64,000 bases of DNA from assembly GCF_051233475.1 (NCBI RefSeq), contig NZ_JBKFGH010000013.1:212403-276402 (forward strand), written 5' to 3'. Source of the stretch: Bacillus_BU sp051233475. GTDB lineage: Bacteria > Bacillota > Bacilli > Bacillales > Cytobacillaceae. Shown piece by piece: positions 37,779-45,939 of this stretch; position 1 is the stretch's first letter, and each line of letters opens with the position of its first letter. The notes under the pieces were generated by a model that made no database searches, was not told the DNA's origin, and saw only the letters and a list, made by a program, of their open reading frames with translations. The translations under genes and the position numbers were made by a program.

Positions 37779-39038
37779 ATGATATCTAAAAACGTATTAG
37801 AAAAGCAATCCGTACTTGATAAGTCCATCAAATGGTGGAATCCCGGAAAAACAACGCAGTGGCAAAGAGATGGCGTCGATTTAGTGATCGGGAAACGGGA
37901 GGGATACTACTTTTACGATTTAAACGGGAAACAACTGATGGATGTCCATCTAAATGGGGGGACCTATAACCTCGGTCACCGCAATCCCGAAATTATTGCA
38001 GCTTTACAGGATGGAATGAAGGAATTTGATATCGGGAATCATCATTTCCCGTCCGTTGTTAGAGCCCAACTGGCAGAACAGCTTTACAACGTTACTCCCG
38101 AAAACCTTAAGTATTCCATTTTTTCAAGTGGTGGCAGTGAAGCCATCGATGTGGCTTTGAAATGTGCACGATATACCACGAAACGAAAGAAAATTATCTC
38201 TATCCAAAATGGCTATCACGGACACAGCGGATTAGCCGTTTCAATCGGCAATGAACGATATTCCCGTCCGTTTTTAAGTGAAGGAAGTCCTGAAGAATTC
38301 GTAAAAGTACCATTTAATGACATAGAAGCAATGGAACAAGCCCTCGCTAAAGAGGATGCGGCCTGTGTCATTATCGAAACGATCCCGGCTACTTATGGCT
38401 TCCCACTCCCCGAAGACGGCTATTTAGCCAAAGTGAAAAGCTTATGCGAAAAATACGGTTCCCTTTATATTGCGGACGAAGTGCAAACAGGGCTTATGCG
38501 TACTGGTGAAATGTGGGGCATTGAACATTATCGTGTCAAGCCGGACATTTTGGTTACCTCGAAGGGTTTTAGCGGCGGAATATATCCAATCGCAGCAACC
38601 GTTGTCAATGAGAAAGCCGGTCAGTGGATGAATGAAGACGGATTTGCTCATATTTCCACATTTGGCGGTTCCGAGTTAGGCTGCATCGTCGCGATGAAGG
38701 TGCTTGAAATTACCCAAAGAAACGAAGTAAAGCAAAATGTCCAGTTTGTTTCCCGTTACCTCCGTGAAGGACTTGAAACCATCAAAGCCACTTACCCCGA
38801 GTTTTTTGTAGACATCCGCCAACTAGGAACGGTAATGGGACTTGAGTTTAACCATCCTGAAGGAGCGAAACATGTAATGCGCTCGCTTTATGAAAATGGT
38901 GTTTGGGCTATTTACTCCATGCTTGACCCAAGAATTCTTCAGTTTAAGCCGGGCCTATTAATCGACAAAGACTATTGTGATGAGCTGCTGGCACGGGTTG
39001 AGAAGAGTATCAAGCAGGCTTCGATTCATATAAAATAA
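37779..39038 (+). CDS. Class III PLP-dependent aminotransferase family enzyme
   Basis: This 419-aa fold-type I PLP enzyme resembles ornithine/GABA transaminases and the related phospho-lyases. Motifs are LMDVHLNGGTYNLGHRNPEI, SSGGSEAIDVALKCAR, GYHGHSGLAVS, IADEVQTGLMRTGEMWG and the PLP lysine at about residue 262 in TSKGFSGGIYP. AGGAGGGC precedes the ATG. It is the first gene of a unit with an APH-fold kinase. That pair recalls hydroxylysine kinase with phosphohydroxylysine lyase, or the ethanolamine-phosphate counterpart, so transaminase or phospho-lyase activity are both possible. Confidence 0.88.
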   Translation: MISKNVLEKQSVLDKSIKWWNPGKTTQWQRDGVDLVIGKREGYYFYDLNGKQLMDVHLNGGTYNLGHRNPEIIAALQDGMKEFDIGNHHFPSVVRAQLAEQLYNVTPENLKYSIFSSGGSEAIDVALKCARYTTKRKKIISIQNGYHGHSGLAVSIGNERYSRPFLSEGSPEEFVKVPFNDIEAMEQALAKEDAACVIIETIPATYGFPLPEDGYLAKVKSLCEKYGSLYIADEVQTGLMRTGEMWGIEHYRVKPDILVTSKGFSGGIYPIAATVVNEKAGQWMNEDGFAHISTFGGSELGCIVAMKVLEITQRNEVKQNVQFVSRYLREGLETIKATYPEFFVDIRQLGTVMGLEFNHPEGAKHVMRSLYENGVWAIYSMLDPRILQFKPGLLIDKDYCDELLARVEKSIKQASIHIK

Positions 39039-39067
39039 CAAATTTAAAAAGAAAGGAGATTGTCCCG

Positions 39068-40087
39068 ATGACTGCAATGGAAAATCCTGCTCCCTACGAT
39101 CCATTACAATTCTTTCATAAGCTTGCAGAACAGGCGCTGACAAAATATCAATATACAAAAAACGCAACAGTAAGACTATTAAATTATTCCGAGAACATTA
39201 CTTATCTTGTAGAAAGCAACGAAGCACCGTACAGATCGGTATTAAGGGTCAATCGCCCGGGATACCATTCTAAAGAAGAGCTTGAGGCCGAGCTTATCTG
39301 GATCGAAGCGATTCTGAGTAACTCCAGCATTGTCGTTCCGGAACCTATTGCCGGGACAAATGGCGAATATGTCCAAGTCATCACCAGAGACCAGCAAGGT
39401 AATCCGTACCACTGCGTCATGTTCACCTTTTTAGATGGAAGAGCACCTGATGAGGAAAATGAACAAGGGTTGGTAGCAGAATTCGAAAAATTGGGAGAAA
39501 TAACAGCACGATTACATAATCAATCACAGACCTGGACAACCATAAATCCAATTAACCGACCAACTTGGGACTTCGAAACGATGCTTGGCTCCACACCAAA
39601 ATGGGGCAGATGGCAGGATGGAATCGAAGTCACTCCAGAGCGGAGGCTGCTGTTCCAAAGGGTTGCAGAAACCATCAAACAAAGACTCTCGAAATTCGGA
39701 AAAACCTCAGAACGATACGGGCTCATTCATGCCGATCTTCGCTTGGCAAACCTATTAGTTGAAGACGGTACGATTAAAGTCATCGATTTTGATGACTGTG
39801 GCTATAGCTGGTATTTATACGATTTAGCAACTGCACTGAGCTTCATTGAGCATAAGGAAAATGTTCCCGAGTTAATTCAGGCTTGGCTCACCGGCTATAA
39901 AAAGCTCCGTTCTATTTCAGAAGAGGAAGAACTGGAAATTCCAACGTTTATCATGCTTCGCAGATTACTCCTCGTTGCCTGGATCGGTTCCCATATTGAT
40001 AATGATACCGCCAAAAGCATGGGAGCAGCATTTACCGATCAAACGGTAAACTTGGCAGAGAAATATTTATACCAGTTTGGATACTGA
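39068..40087 (+). CDS. APH-family small-molecule kinase (choline/homoserine/hydroxylysine kinase-like)
   Basis: This 339-aa kinase has the aminoglycoside-phosphotransferase fold: the N-lobe SVLRVNRPGYHSKEELEAEL with the ATP lysine/arginine region, the catalytic loop HADLRLANLL (H-x-D-x4-N) and the metal-binding VIDFDDCGYSWYLYDLA. GAAAGGAG precedes the ATG. It lies 29 bases after the aminotransferase gene. By context it should phosphorylate the hydroxyl group of an amino alcohol or hydroxy-amino acid imported by the next gene's permease. It is not likely to be a resistance gene. Confidence 0.85.
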   Translation: MTAMENPAPYDPLQFFHKLAEQALTKYQYTKNATVRLLNYSENITYLVESNEAPYRSVLRVNRPGYHSKEELEAELIWIEAILSNSSIVVPEPIAGTNGEYVQVITRDQQGNPYHCVMFTFLDGRAPDEENEQGLVAEFEKLGEITARLHNQSQTWTTINPINRPTWDFETMLGSTPKWGRWQDGIEVTPERRLLFQRVAETIKQRLSKFGKTSERYGLIHADLRLANLLVEDGTIKVIDFDDCGYSWYLYDLATALSFIEHKENVPELIQAWLTGYKKLRSISEEEELEIPTFIMLRRLLLVAWIGSHIDNDTAKSMGAAFTDQTVNLAEKYLYQFGY

Positions 40088-40135
40088 TTCAATCTTTATT
40101 TTTTATAAAAATAAATCAGTTTAGAGGAGGAAAAA

Positions 40136-41575
40136 GTGATGGCGACAGAAGAAAGAGAACTAGCTGCAGCAGGTCTTACGACAGATATCTCAAAATACGG
40201 ATATAAGCAAGAGCTTGATCGGACAATGAATGTTTGGCAATTGACAGCGTTTGGACTGAATTATATGGTTCCGATCGCTCCGGCCATTATTTTTGGTATG
40301 CTTCTCCAAACATCAGGAGGAACAGTCTCCCTTCCTTACCTACTGGCGGGTTTCGCGATGCTGCTTACAGCCTTCAGCTATTCCGTAATGGTTCGAAACT
40401 TTCCGCTTGCTGGTTCCGTTTATAGCTATGTCGGCCGGGGCTGGAATACTCATTTAGGCTTCATTGCCGGCTGGGTCCTCACCTTAGATTACATCCTAAT
40501 CCCAACGGTAACCGCATCAAGTTCCGCCTACTTTGCACAACAATATTTCCCTGATATTCCTTACTGGGTTCTACTGGCGATTTTTTCTGTTGGAACCGGA
40601 TTGTTGAACTTATTTGGTGTTGAGTTAATTTCAAAAATGGGCTTGGGGCTTCTGATTCTTGGTGAATTTGTTGTTTGGGTTTCGATTTTAGTTTGGGCCA
40701 ACGCTGTTCACTCAGACGGTGTCGGTACAGGAACTTTACTAAGTACCCAGCCGTTCGAATTTGCCAGTATTTCGAGCTTAGCGGCCGCAACTTCACTAGC
40801 CATCTTCAGCTTCCTAGGTTTTGATGCGATTACCACCTTAGCAGAAGAAACGAAGCGGCCAAAACGCGATATTCCAAGAGCCATCTATTGGTGCATTGGA
40901 ATTGGTACGATAACAATGGTTGCCTGCGGCTACTTTGGGATGTTGGTTGTTCCGGATTGGCAATCGCACATCAATGATGAAACTTGGGTCAACACGGTCT
41001 TGTTCCAGGTCTCCAAAATGACGGGTGGAGAAGGCTTTGGCATCTTTTTTACAGCTGGTTATTTAACCGAATTGGCGGTATTTAATCTAGTTGCCACCGC
41101 AGCAGGGGCACGCCTTCTATATGGAATGGGCCGTGACACACTACTGCCAAAGGCTATCTTTGCAAAAGTAAACAAGAAATGGAAAACCCCACACTGGAGC
41201 ATTCTTATCATCGTTTCAATTGAATTTATTTTAGGTCTTAGCTCAAATATGACAACATTATCAAATCTAGTAAACTATGGTGCATTGTTTGGATTTGCCA
41301 CACTGAATCTAGCTGTTATTTGGCTCTACTATGTGAAGAAAAAAGGGGAGGCGCCACTAAGTCTTGGTAGCACATCCAATTGGAAGCCAACTGGACTCAG
41401 CCATTTCCGATATTTTGCATTGCCTTTGCTAGCGTTTGCCGTGATCGTCTATGTAGCGATTAACATGGATAAATTAGCGTTATTAATTGGATCAGTTTGG
41501 TTGGGAGCCGGAATTGTATATTTGTTTGTAAAAACAAAAGGGTTCCGTAAGCTTCCGCCTCACTTAGATGTATAA
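40136..41575 (+). CDS. APC-superfamily amino acid permease
   Basis: This 479-aa transporter has twelve expected membrane helices. The segment LTAFGLNYMVPIAPAIIFGML corresponds to the first helix, and SLAIFSFLGFDAITTLAEETKRPKRDIPRAI is the classic APC helix 6 region with the E-E motif. The context suggests uptake of the amine or amino acid that the kinase and PLP enzyme then break down. AGGAGGAAAAAGTG precedes the start; the first codon may be the ATG at 40136 or 40139 (ATGATG). Confidence 0.9.
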   Translation: MMATEERELAAAGLTTDISKYGYKQELDRTMNVWQLTAFGLNYMVPIAPAIIFGMLLQTSGGTVSLPYLLAGFAMLLTAFSYSVMVRNFPLAGSVYSYVGRGWNTHLGFIAGWVLTLDYILIPTVTASSSAYFAQQYFPDIPYWVLLAIFSVGTGLLNLFGVELISKMGLGLLILGEFVVWVSILVWANAVHSDGVGTGTLLSTQPFEFASISSLAAATSLAIFSFLGFDAITTLAEETKRPKRDIPRAIYWCIGIGTITMVACGYFGMLVVPDWQSHINDETWVNTVLFQVSKMTGGEGFGIFFTAGYLTELAVFNLVATAAGARLLYGMGRDTLLPKAIFAKVNKKWKTPHWSILIIVSIEFILGLSSNMTTLSNLVNYGALFGFATLNLAVIWLYYVKKKGEAPLSLGSTSNWKPTGLSHFRYFALPLLAFAVIVYVAINMDKLALLIGSVWLGAGIVYLFVKTKGFRKLPPHLDV

Positions 41576-41612
41576 CCGTAACGACTAGAACACAATGAAA
41601 GGGGAGAGGTAT

Positions 41613-42386
41613 ATGCTAACACCTTTGAATGGAAAAACAGTCATCGTAACTGGATCAAGTAAAGGAATCGGGAAAGGGATTGCAAAGGTTTTTGCTAAAC
41701 ATGGAGCGAATGTCGCCGTCGTTTCTCGTAAGTTAAAAGATACACTTAGCTGCGTGGGGGAAATCCAGGACAATGATGGCATCGCGAAGGGCTTTGAAGC
41801 AGATGTTGCCAGTTATGAATCAATGAAAATTTTGGCTGAAGCCGTTACAGAGACTTTCGGAGGCATTGATATTCTTTGTTCCAACGCTGGAATTTTTCCA
41901 AACTCATCGATAGAAAATATGACCGCAGCTGAATGGGATACTGTGATGAATACAAATGCAAGGGGTGCTTTGTTTGGGATTCAAGCCTGCCTTCCTTTTT
42001 TGAAAAAAGCAGAAACTGGGCGGATCATTCTTACTTCATCGATTACCGGTCCGGTTACCGGCTATAAGGGCTGGTCACATTACGGAGCCAGCAAAGCGGC
42101 CCAGCTTGGTTTTATGCGCAGCGCAGCTTTAGAACTAGCACCCTATAATATTACGATAAATGCTGTAATGCCCGGAAATATCATGACTGAGGGTCTTGAG
42201 GAAATGGGTGAGGAATATCTGAAAAGCATGGCAGCGACGATCCCGATTAAGCGAATTGGAACGGTGGAGGATATCGCCTATGCTGCATTGTTCCTCGCCT
42301 CAAAGGAAGCGAGTTATATTACGGCGCAAACAATTGTTATTGATGGCGGTCAGGTGGTTCCTGAGAGTTTAGAGGCAATGGCTTAA
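41613..42386 (+). CDS. Short-chain dehydrogenase/reductase (FabG-like)
   Basis: This protein of about 257 aa is a classical SDR with TGSSKGIGKGIAKVF (NAD(P) site), CSNAGIFPN, LTSSITGPVTG (catalytic Ser) and SHYGASKAAQLGFM (Tyr-x-x-x-Lys). ATG 41613 is chosen since GGGGAGAGG lies four bases upstream; an earlier ATG at 41595 has none. It probably oxidises or reduces a carbonyl/alcohol intermediate of the pathway encoded by the three preceding genes. It is not the fatty-acid FabG by context. Confidence 0.88.
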   Translation: MLTPLNGKTVIVTGSSKGIGKGIAKVFAKHGANVAVVSRKLKDTLSCVGEIQDNDGIAKGFEADVASYESMKILAEAVTETFGGIDILCSNAGIFPNSSIENMTAAEWDTVMNTNARGALFGIQACLPFLKKAETGRIILTSSITGPVTGYKGWSHYGASKAAQLGFMRSAALELAPYNITINAVMPGNIMTEGLEEMGEEYLKSMAATIPIKRIGTVEDIAYAALFLASKEASYITAQTIVIDGGQVVPESLEAMA

Positions 42387-42421
42387 GTATGATTATTTAC
42401 AACATTTTAATATTAATGTAG

Positions 42422-42447
42422 AAACCCTCATTTCATGGAGGGTTTTC
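42422..42447 (+). terminator. Terminator or attenuator between SDR and regulator genes
   Basis: AAACCCTC (42422-42429) pairs with GAGGGTTT (42438-42445), then TCTTC. The hairpin sits in an 82-base gap, so it may reduce rather than abolish expression of the regulator. Confidence 0.7.
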
Positions 42448-42468
42448 TTCACCAGAGAGGAGAAAACG

Positions 42469-43245
42469 ATGTCTTTAGCCTATGAAGATCGAAAACGAAC
42501 AATCTTAAAGAAATTGGTAATAGAAGAAAAAATCTATGTTCCCGACTTAGCTGAGTCCCTCAATGTTTCTTCAGAGACCATTCGCCGTGATTTGGAGCGC
42601 CTTGAAAAAGAAGGAAAGCTTCGGAAGGTATATGGGGGAGCAGTTTTAGCTAATGTTGAAACGACAGAACCACCCTTTGAGCAAAAAGCAACCATTAATC
42701 AGGCAGAAAAACGTGCCATCGCGAAAGCAGCAGCTGCTTTTATTGAAGATGGCGACATAATCATGATTGGAAATGGCACGACACTATTAGAAATGGTTCG
42801 TTTTTTACAGGATAAAAAAAATATAACGTTAGTCACTCATTCAGCTCCGGTATTGAAATCAGCTATTGAGATTTTTAAAGGGAAATTGATCTTTATTGGC
42901 GGAGAAGTCGATATTCATCAGCAATCGACACATGGTCCGCTTGCTGAAATGACCTTTAAGCAGCTAAAGGCAAATAAAGCCTTCATTTCTGCAGGTGGTG
43001 TTTCAATTGAAGACGGAATCACTGATTATGACTTAAATGAAGCGCATATGTCTCGGCTATTATTGGAAAGATCAGATGAATTATTTGTTCTTGCTGACCA
43101 TACCAAAATGGGAGAGACAACCTTCGCCCATATTTGCGAACTAAACAAAGTCTCGGCCATCGTTTCAGATTGGAATTGTCCAAATGAATGGAAAGAGCGA
43201 CTAAAAGAACAAAACATCCCCCTACTACAAGGAAAAAAGGAATAA
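42469..43245 (+). CDS. DeoR-family transcriptional regulator
   Basis: This 258-aa regulator has an N-terminal winged HTH (RKRTILKKLVIEEKIYVPDLAESLNVSSETIRRDLERLEKEGKLRKVYGGAV) and a DeoR effector domain with IEDGDIIMIGNGTT and FISAGGVSIEDGITD. DeoR proteins usually sense phosphorylated metabolites, in keeping with a kinase in the same cassette. It is likely the local repressor of the 37779-42386 unit, although no operator could be pinned down. AGAGAGGAG precedes the ATG. Confidence 0.9.
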   Translation: MSLAYEDRKRTILKKLVIEEKIYVPDLAESLNVSSETIRRDLERLEKEGKLRKVYGGAVLANVETTEPPFEQKATINQAEKRAIAKAAAAFIEDGDIIMIGNGTTLLEMVRFLQDKKNITLVTHSAPVLKSAIEIFKGKLIFIGGEVDIHQQSTHGPLAEMTFKQLKANKAFISAGGVSIEDGITDYDLNEAHMSRLLLERSDELFVLADHTKMGETTFAHICELNKVSAIVSDWNCPNEWKERLKEQNIPLLQGKKE

Positions 43246-43247
43246 TT

Positions 43248-43299
43248 GGTGCCTGACCCCCGACGCGTTAAAACGTTAACGCACTGGGGGTCAGGCACC
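43248..43299. repeat. GCCTGACCCCC palindromic repeat, copy 2
   Basis: GGTGCCTGACCCCC (43248-43261) is inverted as GGGGGTCAGGCACC (43286-43299). It starts two bases after the regulator's stop and 25 bases before the end of the convergent GlpQ-PhoD gene, so it may also terminate transcription both ways. Confidence 0.88.
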
Positions 43300-43324
43300 C
43301 GGAAAGAACTCTTTAGCTGTTTGG

Positions 43325-45541
43325 TTAATCCTCCAACTGGAAAGTATGGCTGAAATGAACTTTGCCGTTTTCATCCTTGATTTCTACGGTAGCTTGTTGC
43401 GTTGCAGGGTCGACACGGAACACGCCAAAGTTGAAGAAATTCCCTTCAGCATATAATTTTTCAGGGCCGAAGGTTGGGTCCAATGTCCCCGGATTAATCT
43501 TTATCGCTCCAATCGGACCGCTCACCAGCTCGTTATAATCTGTTTTTCCATCTTGATTGGCATCGTATTTGATTATCTCGGCAAAATGAACATCTGTTGT
43601 CACAAAGAAAACGTTTTTGATTTCATTTTCAATGATAAAATCAGAGATTTTTTTGAACTCGTTCTCAAATCCAGTTGGATCATTAGGATTTACTTGGTTG
43701 CCATTCGCCCATCCGTCTCTGGCCATTGCTTTTCCGGTTGGGATCGAAATTGGCACAGAAGAAGCGATTAATTTTACCTTGGCATCTGACTGAAGGAGCT
43801 CTTGCTTCAGCCATTGTAGCTGTTCCTCACCAATCATCGTTTTATCCGGTCCATCAGCCTGGGTGTTAGGCGCGCGGTAGCCCCGGTTGTTAAGGATGAT
43901 CATATCCATTGTATCGCCCCAGGAATATTTCTGATAGAGCTTGTCCGCTTCACTGCGATCATTGGAAATTGGCCAGTAGTCTTTAAATGCGCGTAATCCG
44001 GTTGGAGTAAGTGGCTGGGAAGGACCTGAAAAGTCATTAATTACTTCATGGTCATCCCAATAGGAAAATGTTGGTGTTTTTTGCAATAGGCTACGGAACC
44101 CTGCATCAGTGCGAATTTCTTTGTATTTTGCCCAGAAATCCTGAACGGTCTTGGAAGGCGGGTTCGGCACAGCCGGTGTAGGGCTATCGGCATAAATGGT
44201 GTCTCCGGCGTATAAGAAGAAGTCCGGATTTAATGCAGCCATTGCATTAAAAGACTTATATGGTGGAATCTCCCCGTGGCCGCCCGTATCTCCACCCCAA
44301 ACCATCGTTACCGGATTCAAGCTGTCTTCTGCAGGTGCTGTTTTGAATGTACCATTTACGGTATAGTTGCTGGAAGCTGCATGTGCCCGGTAATAATAAG
44401 TGGTATTCGGGGTTAATCCGTTAACCTCTACATTTACTGTAAAATCATTCACTTCATCCGCAGGGCTTGTTTTAACGATTGTATCGTGTTTAAAGCTGCT
44501 GTCAGTTGAAATTTCAAATTGGACTTTTGCGTTTTTATTAGTTCGTGCCCATAAAATCGCTGAAGAATCTGTTACATCGCCGCTCGCTACTCCATGTGAA
44601 ATGAAAGGCTTGTCCAGTAATTCCTCAAATCGATCAGGGTAGTTTGTGAACTGGCCGTCAACCCCGAGGGAGAGCAGTGATACCATGTCATCCTGAGAAT
44701 TGACCGTCCAAGGGTGAACCAATAGCTTGTTCTGATGAGCAGCTTGCATTAGCTTCGGAACAACAAGGTCTTTGCTTGGACCAACCCCTGCTGCATATTC
44801 AGTGATTCGCTTCATTTCCTGGTAAACATCCTTGCCTGCTAGCATACTTCCTGTATAAAGCTGAATCAGCTTTACATTCGGCACAAGATTATGCAACTTT
44901 CGAAGGCTTTCCTCACTGAATGATTCAAGGAAAAGCATTTCATCATCCAAGGCATTGGTCTTTTTCAAGACTTCGATTAATTTTTCTTCCATCCCCGGAT
45001 AAACATTTGGTGCTTTCGTTTCCATGTAAAGACCGACTTTTTCGTTTCCGTGCTGTTTCACAAATTCAATTGCTTCCTCAAGTGTAGGGACTTGCTCCCC
45101 AACGTATTCTGTTTTTGCCTGATTCGGATAGGATTTATTAAACCATGAGCCAGCATCAAGACGCTTGATTTCTTCGAGAGTAAAATCTTTTACCCGCCAT
45201 GGTGCCCGGTCCGGATAAAGTTCCTTTGCGTTGGTTGTCCGAGCGAGAGTTTCATCATGCAGGGCGATTAAATGACCATCCTTCGTCATTTGTAAATCGA
45301 ATTCCACATAATCTGCTCCCATGGTCATGGCCTGCTTATAGGCGGCAAGTGTGTGTTCCGGACCGTATGCAGAAGCACCGCGGTGGGCAATAACCGCTAC
45401 ATCAGAGGTAAGTGGCTTTAATGTCGATTGCCCATTATCAGTAGCACTCATTTCAATCGGTTTAGCTAAAACCGCATAAGGAGTTGCTATGGCGGTAGTT
45501 AAGGACAAACAAGCAAGCCCAGCTATTAAACTCTTTTTCAT
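43325..45541 (-). CDS. Secreted GlpQ-PhoD fusion: glycerophosphodiesterase plus PhoD phosphodiesterase
   Basis: This 738-aa exported protein has a Sec-type signal peptide (MKKSLIAGLACLSLTTAIATP). Residues about 45-325 are a GDPD domain: IAHRGASAYGPEHT, DYVEFDLQMTKDGHLIALHDETL with the metal and catalytic His residues, and the closing LLVHPWTVNSQDD. Residues about 330-735 are a PhoD domain with its N-terminal beta region (GVASGDVTDSSAILWARTN) and metal motifs WGGDTGGHG, YAGDTIYAD, SYWDDHEVINDF and VTTDVHF. In Bacillus subtilis the separate enzymes attack wall teichoic acid, GlpQ from the end and PhoD internally. PhoD is normally a Tat substrate; no twin arginine is seen here. Confidence 0.92.
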   Translation of the reverse strand: MKKSLIAGLACLSLTTAIATPYAVLAKPIEMSATDNGQSTLKPLTSDVAVIAHRGASAYGPEHTLAAYKQAMTMGADYVEFDLQMTKDGHLIALHDETLARTTNAKELYPDRAPWRVKDFTLEEIKRLDAGSWFNKSYPNQAKTEYVGEQVPTLEEAIEFVKQHGNEKVGLYMETKAPNVYPGMEEKLIEVLKKTNALDDEMLFLESFSEESLRKLHNLVPNVKLIQLYTGSMLAGKDVYQEMKRITEYAAGVGPSKDLVVPKLMQAAHQNKLLVHPWTVNSQDDMVSLLSLGVDGQFTNYPDRFEELLDKPFISHGVASGDVTDSSAILWARTNKNAKVQFEISTDSSFKHDTIVKTSPADEVNDFTVNVEVNGLTPNTTYYYRAHAASSNYTVNGTFKTAPAEDSLNPVTMVWGGDTGGHGEIPPYKSFNAMAALNPDFFLYAGDTIYADSPTPAVPNPPSKTVQDFWAKYKEIRTDAGFRSLLQKTPTFSYWDDHEVINDFSGPSQPLTPTGLRAFKDYWPISNDRSEADKLYQKYSWGDTMDMIILNNRGYRAPNTQADGPDKTMIGEEQLQWLKQELLQSDAKVKLIASSVPISIPTGKAMARDGWANGNQVNPNDPTGFENEFKKISDFIIENEIKNVFFVTTDVHFAEIIKYDANQDGKTDYNELVSGPIGAIKINPGTLDPTFGPEKLYAEGNFFNFGVFRVDPATQQATVEIKDENGKVHFSHTFQLED

Positions 45542-45570
45542 ATTTTTTTCATCTCCTATAAATTTAATGA

Positions 45571-45634
45571 TTTGATTTTAAAATTATAGGAGGATTATTT
45601 AGGGGCTATTAATAGGGTGTGAATATTCTGTAAA
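45571..45634 (-). promoter_or_regulatory. PhoP-box array and promoter of the GlpQ-PhoD gene
   Basis: On the minus strand TTTACA (45634-45629), TTCACA (45623-45618) and TTAATA (45612-45607) are spaced exactly five bases apart, matching the TT(A/C/T)ACA direct repeats bound by PhoP dimers. A TATAAT (near 45585) follows about 18 bases later, and the gene starts at 45541 after ATAGGAGATG. Confidence 0.7.
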
Positions 45635-45710
45635 CTAAGAGGAAACAGTTCTTTCCTCACATCATAATGGATGGGGGTAGGGATAAATGACCTAGTTGAG
45701 GGGAGTTCCT

Positions 45711-45732
45711 GGGGACGGTTCTACTGTATCTC
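45711..45732 (+). repeat. GGGACGGTTCT-family unit
   Basis: Single forward unit GGGGACGGTTCTACTGTATC in the divergent gap between the GlpQ-PhoD gene and paralogue 2. The 3' arm is degenerate. Confidence 0.75.
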
Positions 45733-45939
45733 TTTTAATTCGGGGAACATAGTATTTCTACCTCTTGTCCTTTTTACGGTTTGATTATATGTGAACCTCT
45801 CTTTCTTCTATTCTTCTTTTTGTTTTTGCAATATAATAAAGTGGTAAATATTAATCTACCATTTTATAGGAGTTCTAGAATTGATAGTATATCAAGAGAT
45901 TGGGAACAGAAGAACCGTCCCTAAGGAGGAGAAATTCTA

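Noticed and set aside
39068..40087. Aminoglycoside resistance phosphotransferase
   Set aside because: The fold is shared, but the operon context with a PLP enzyme, permease and SDR points to metabolism.
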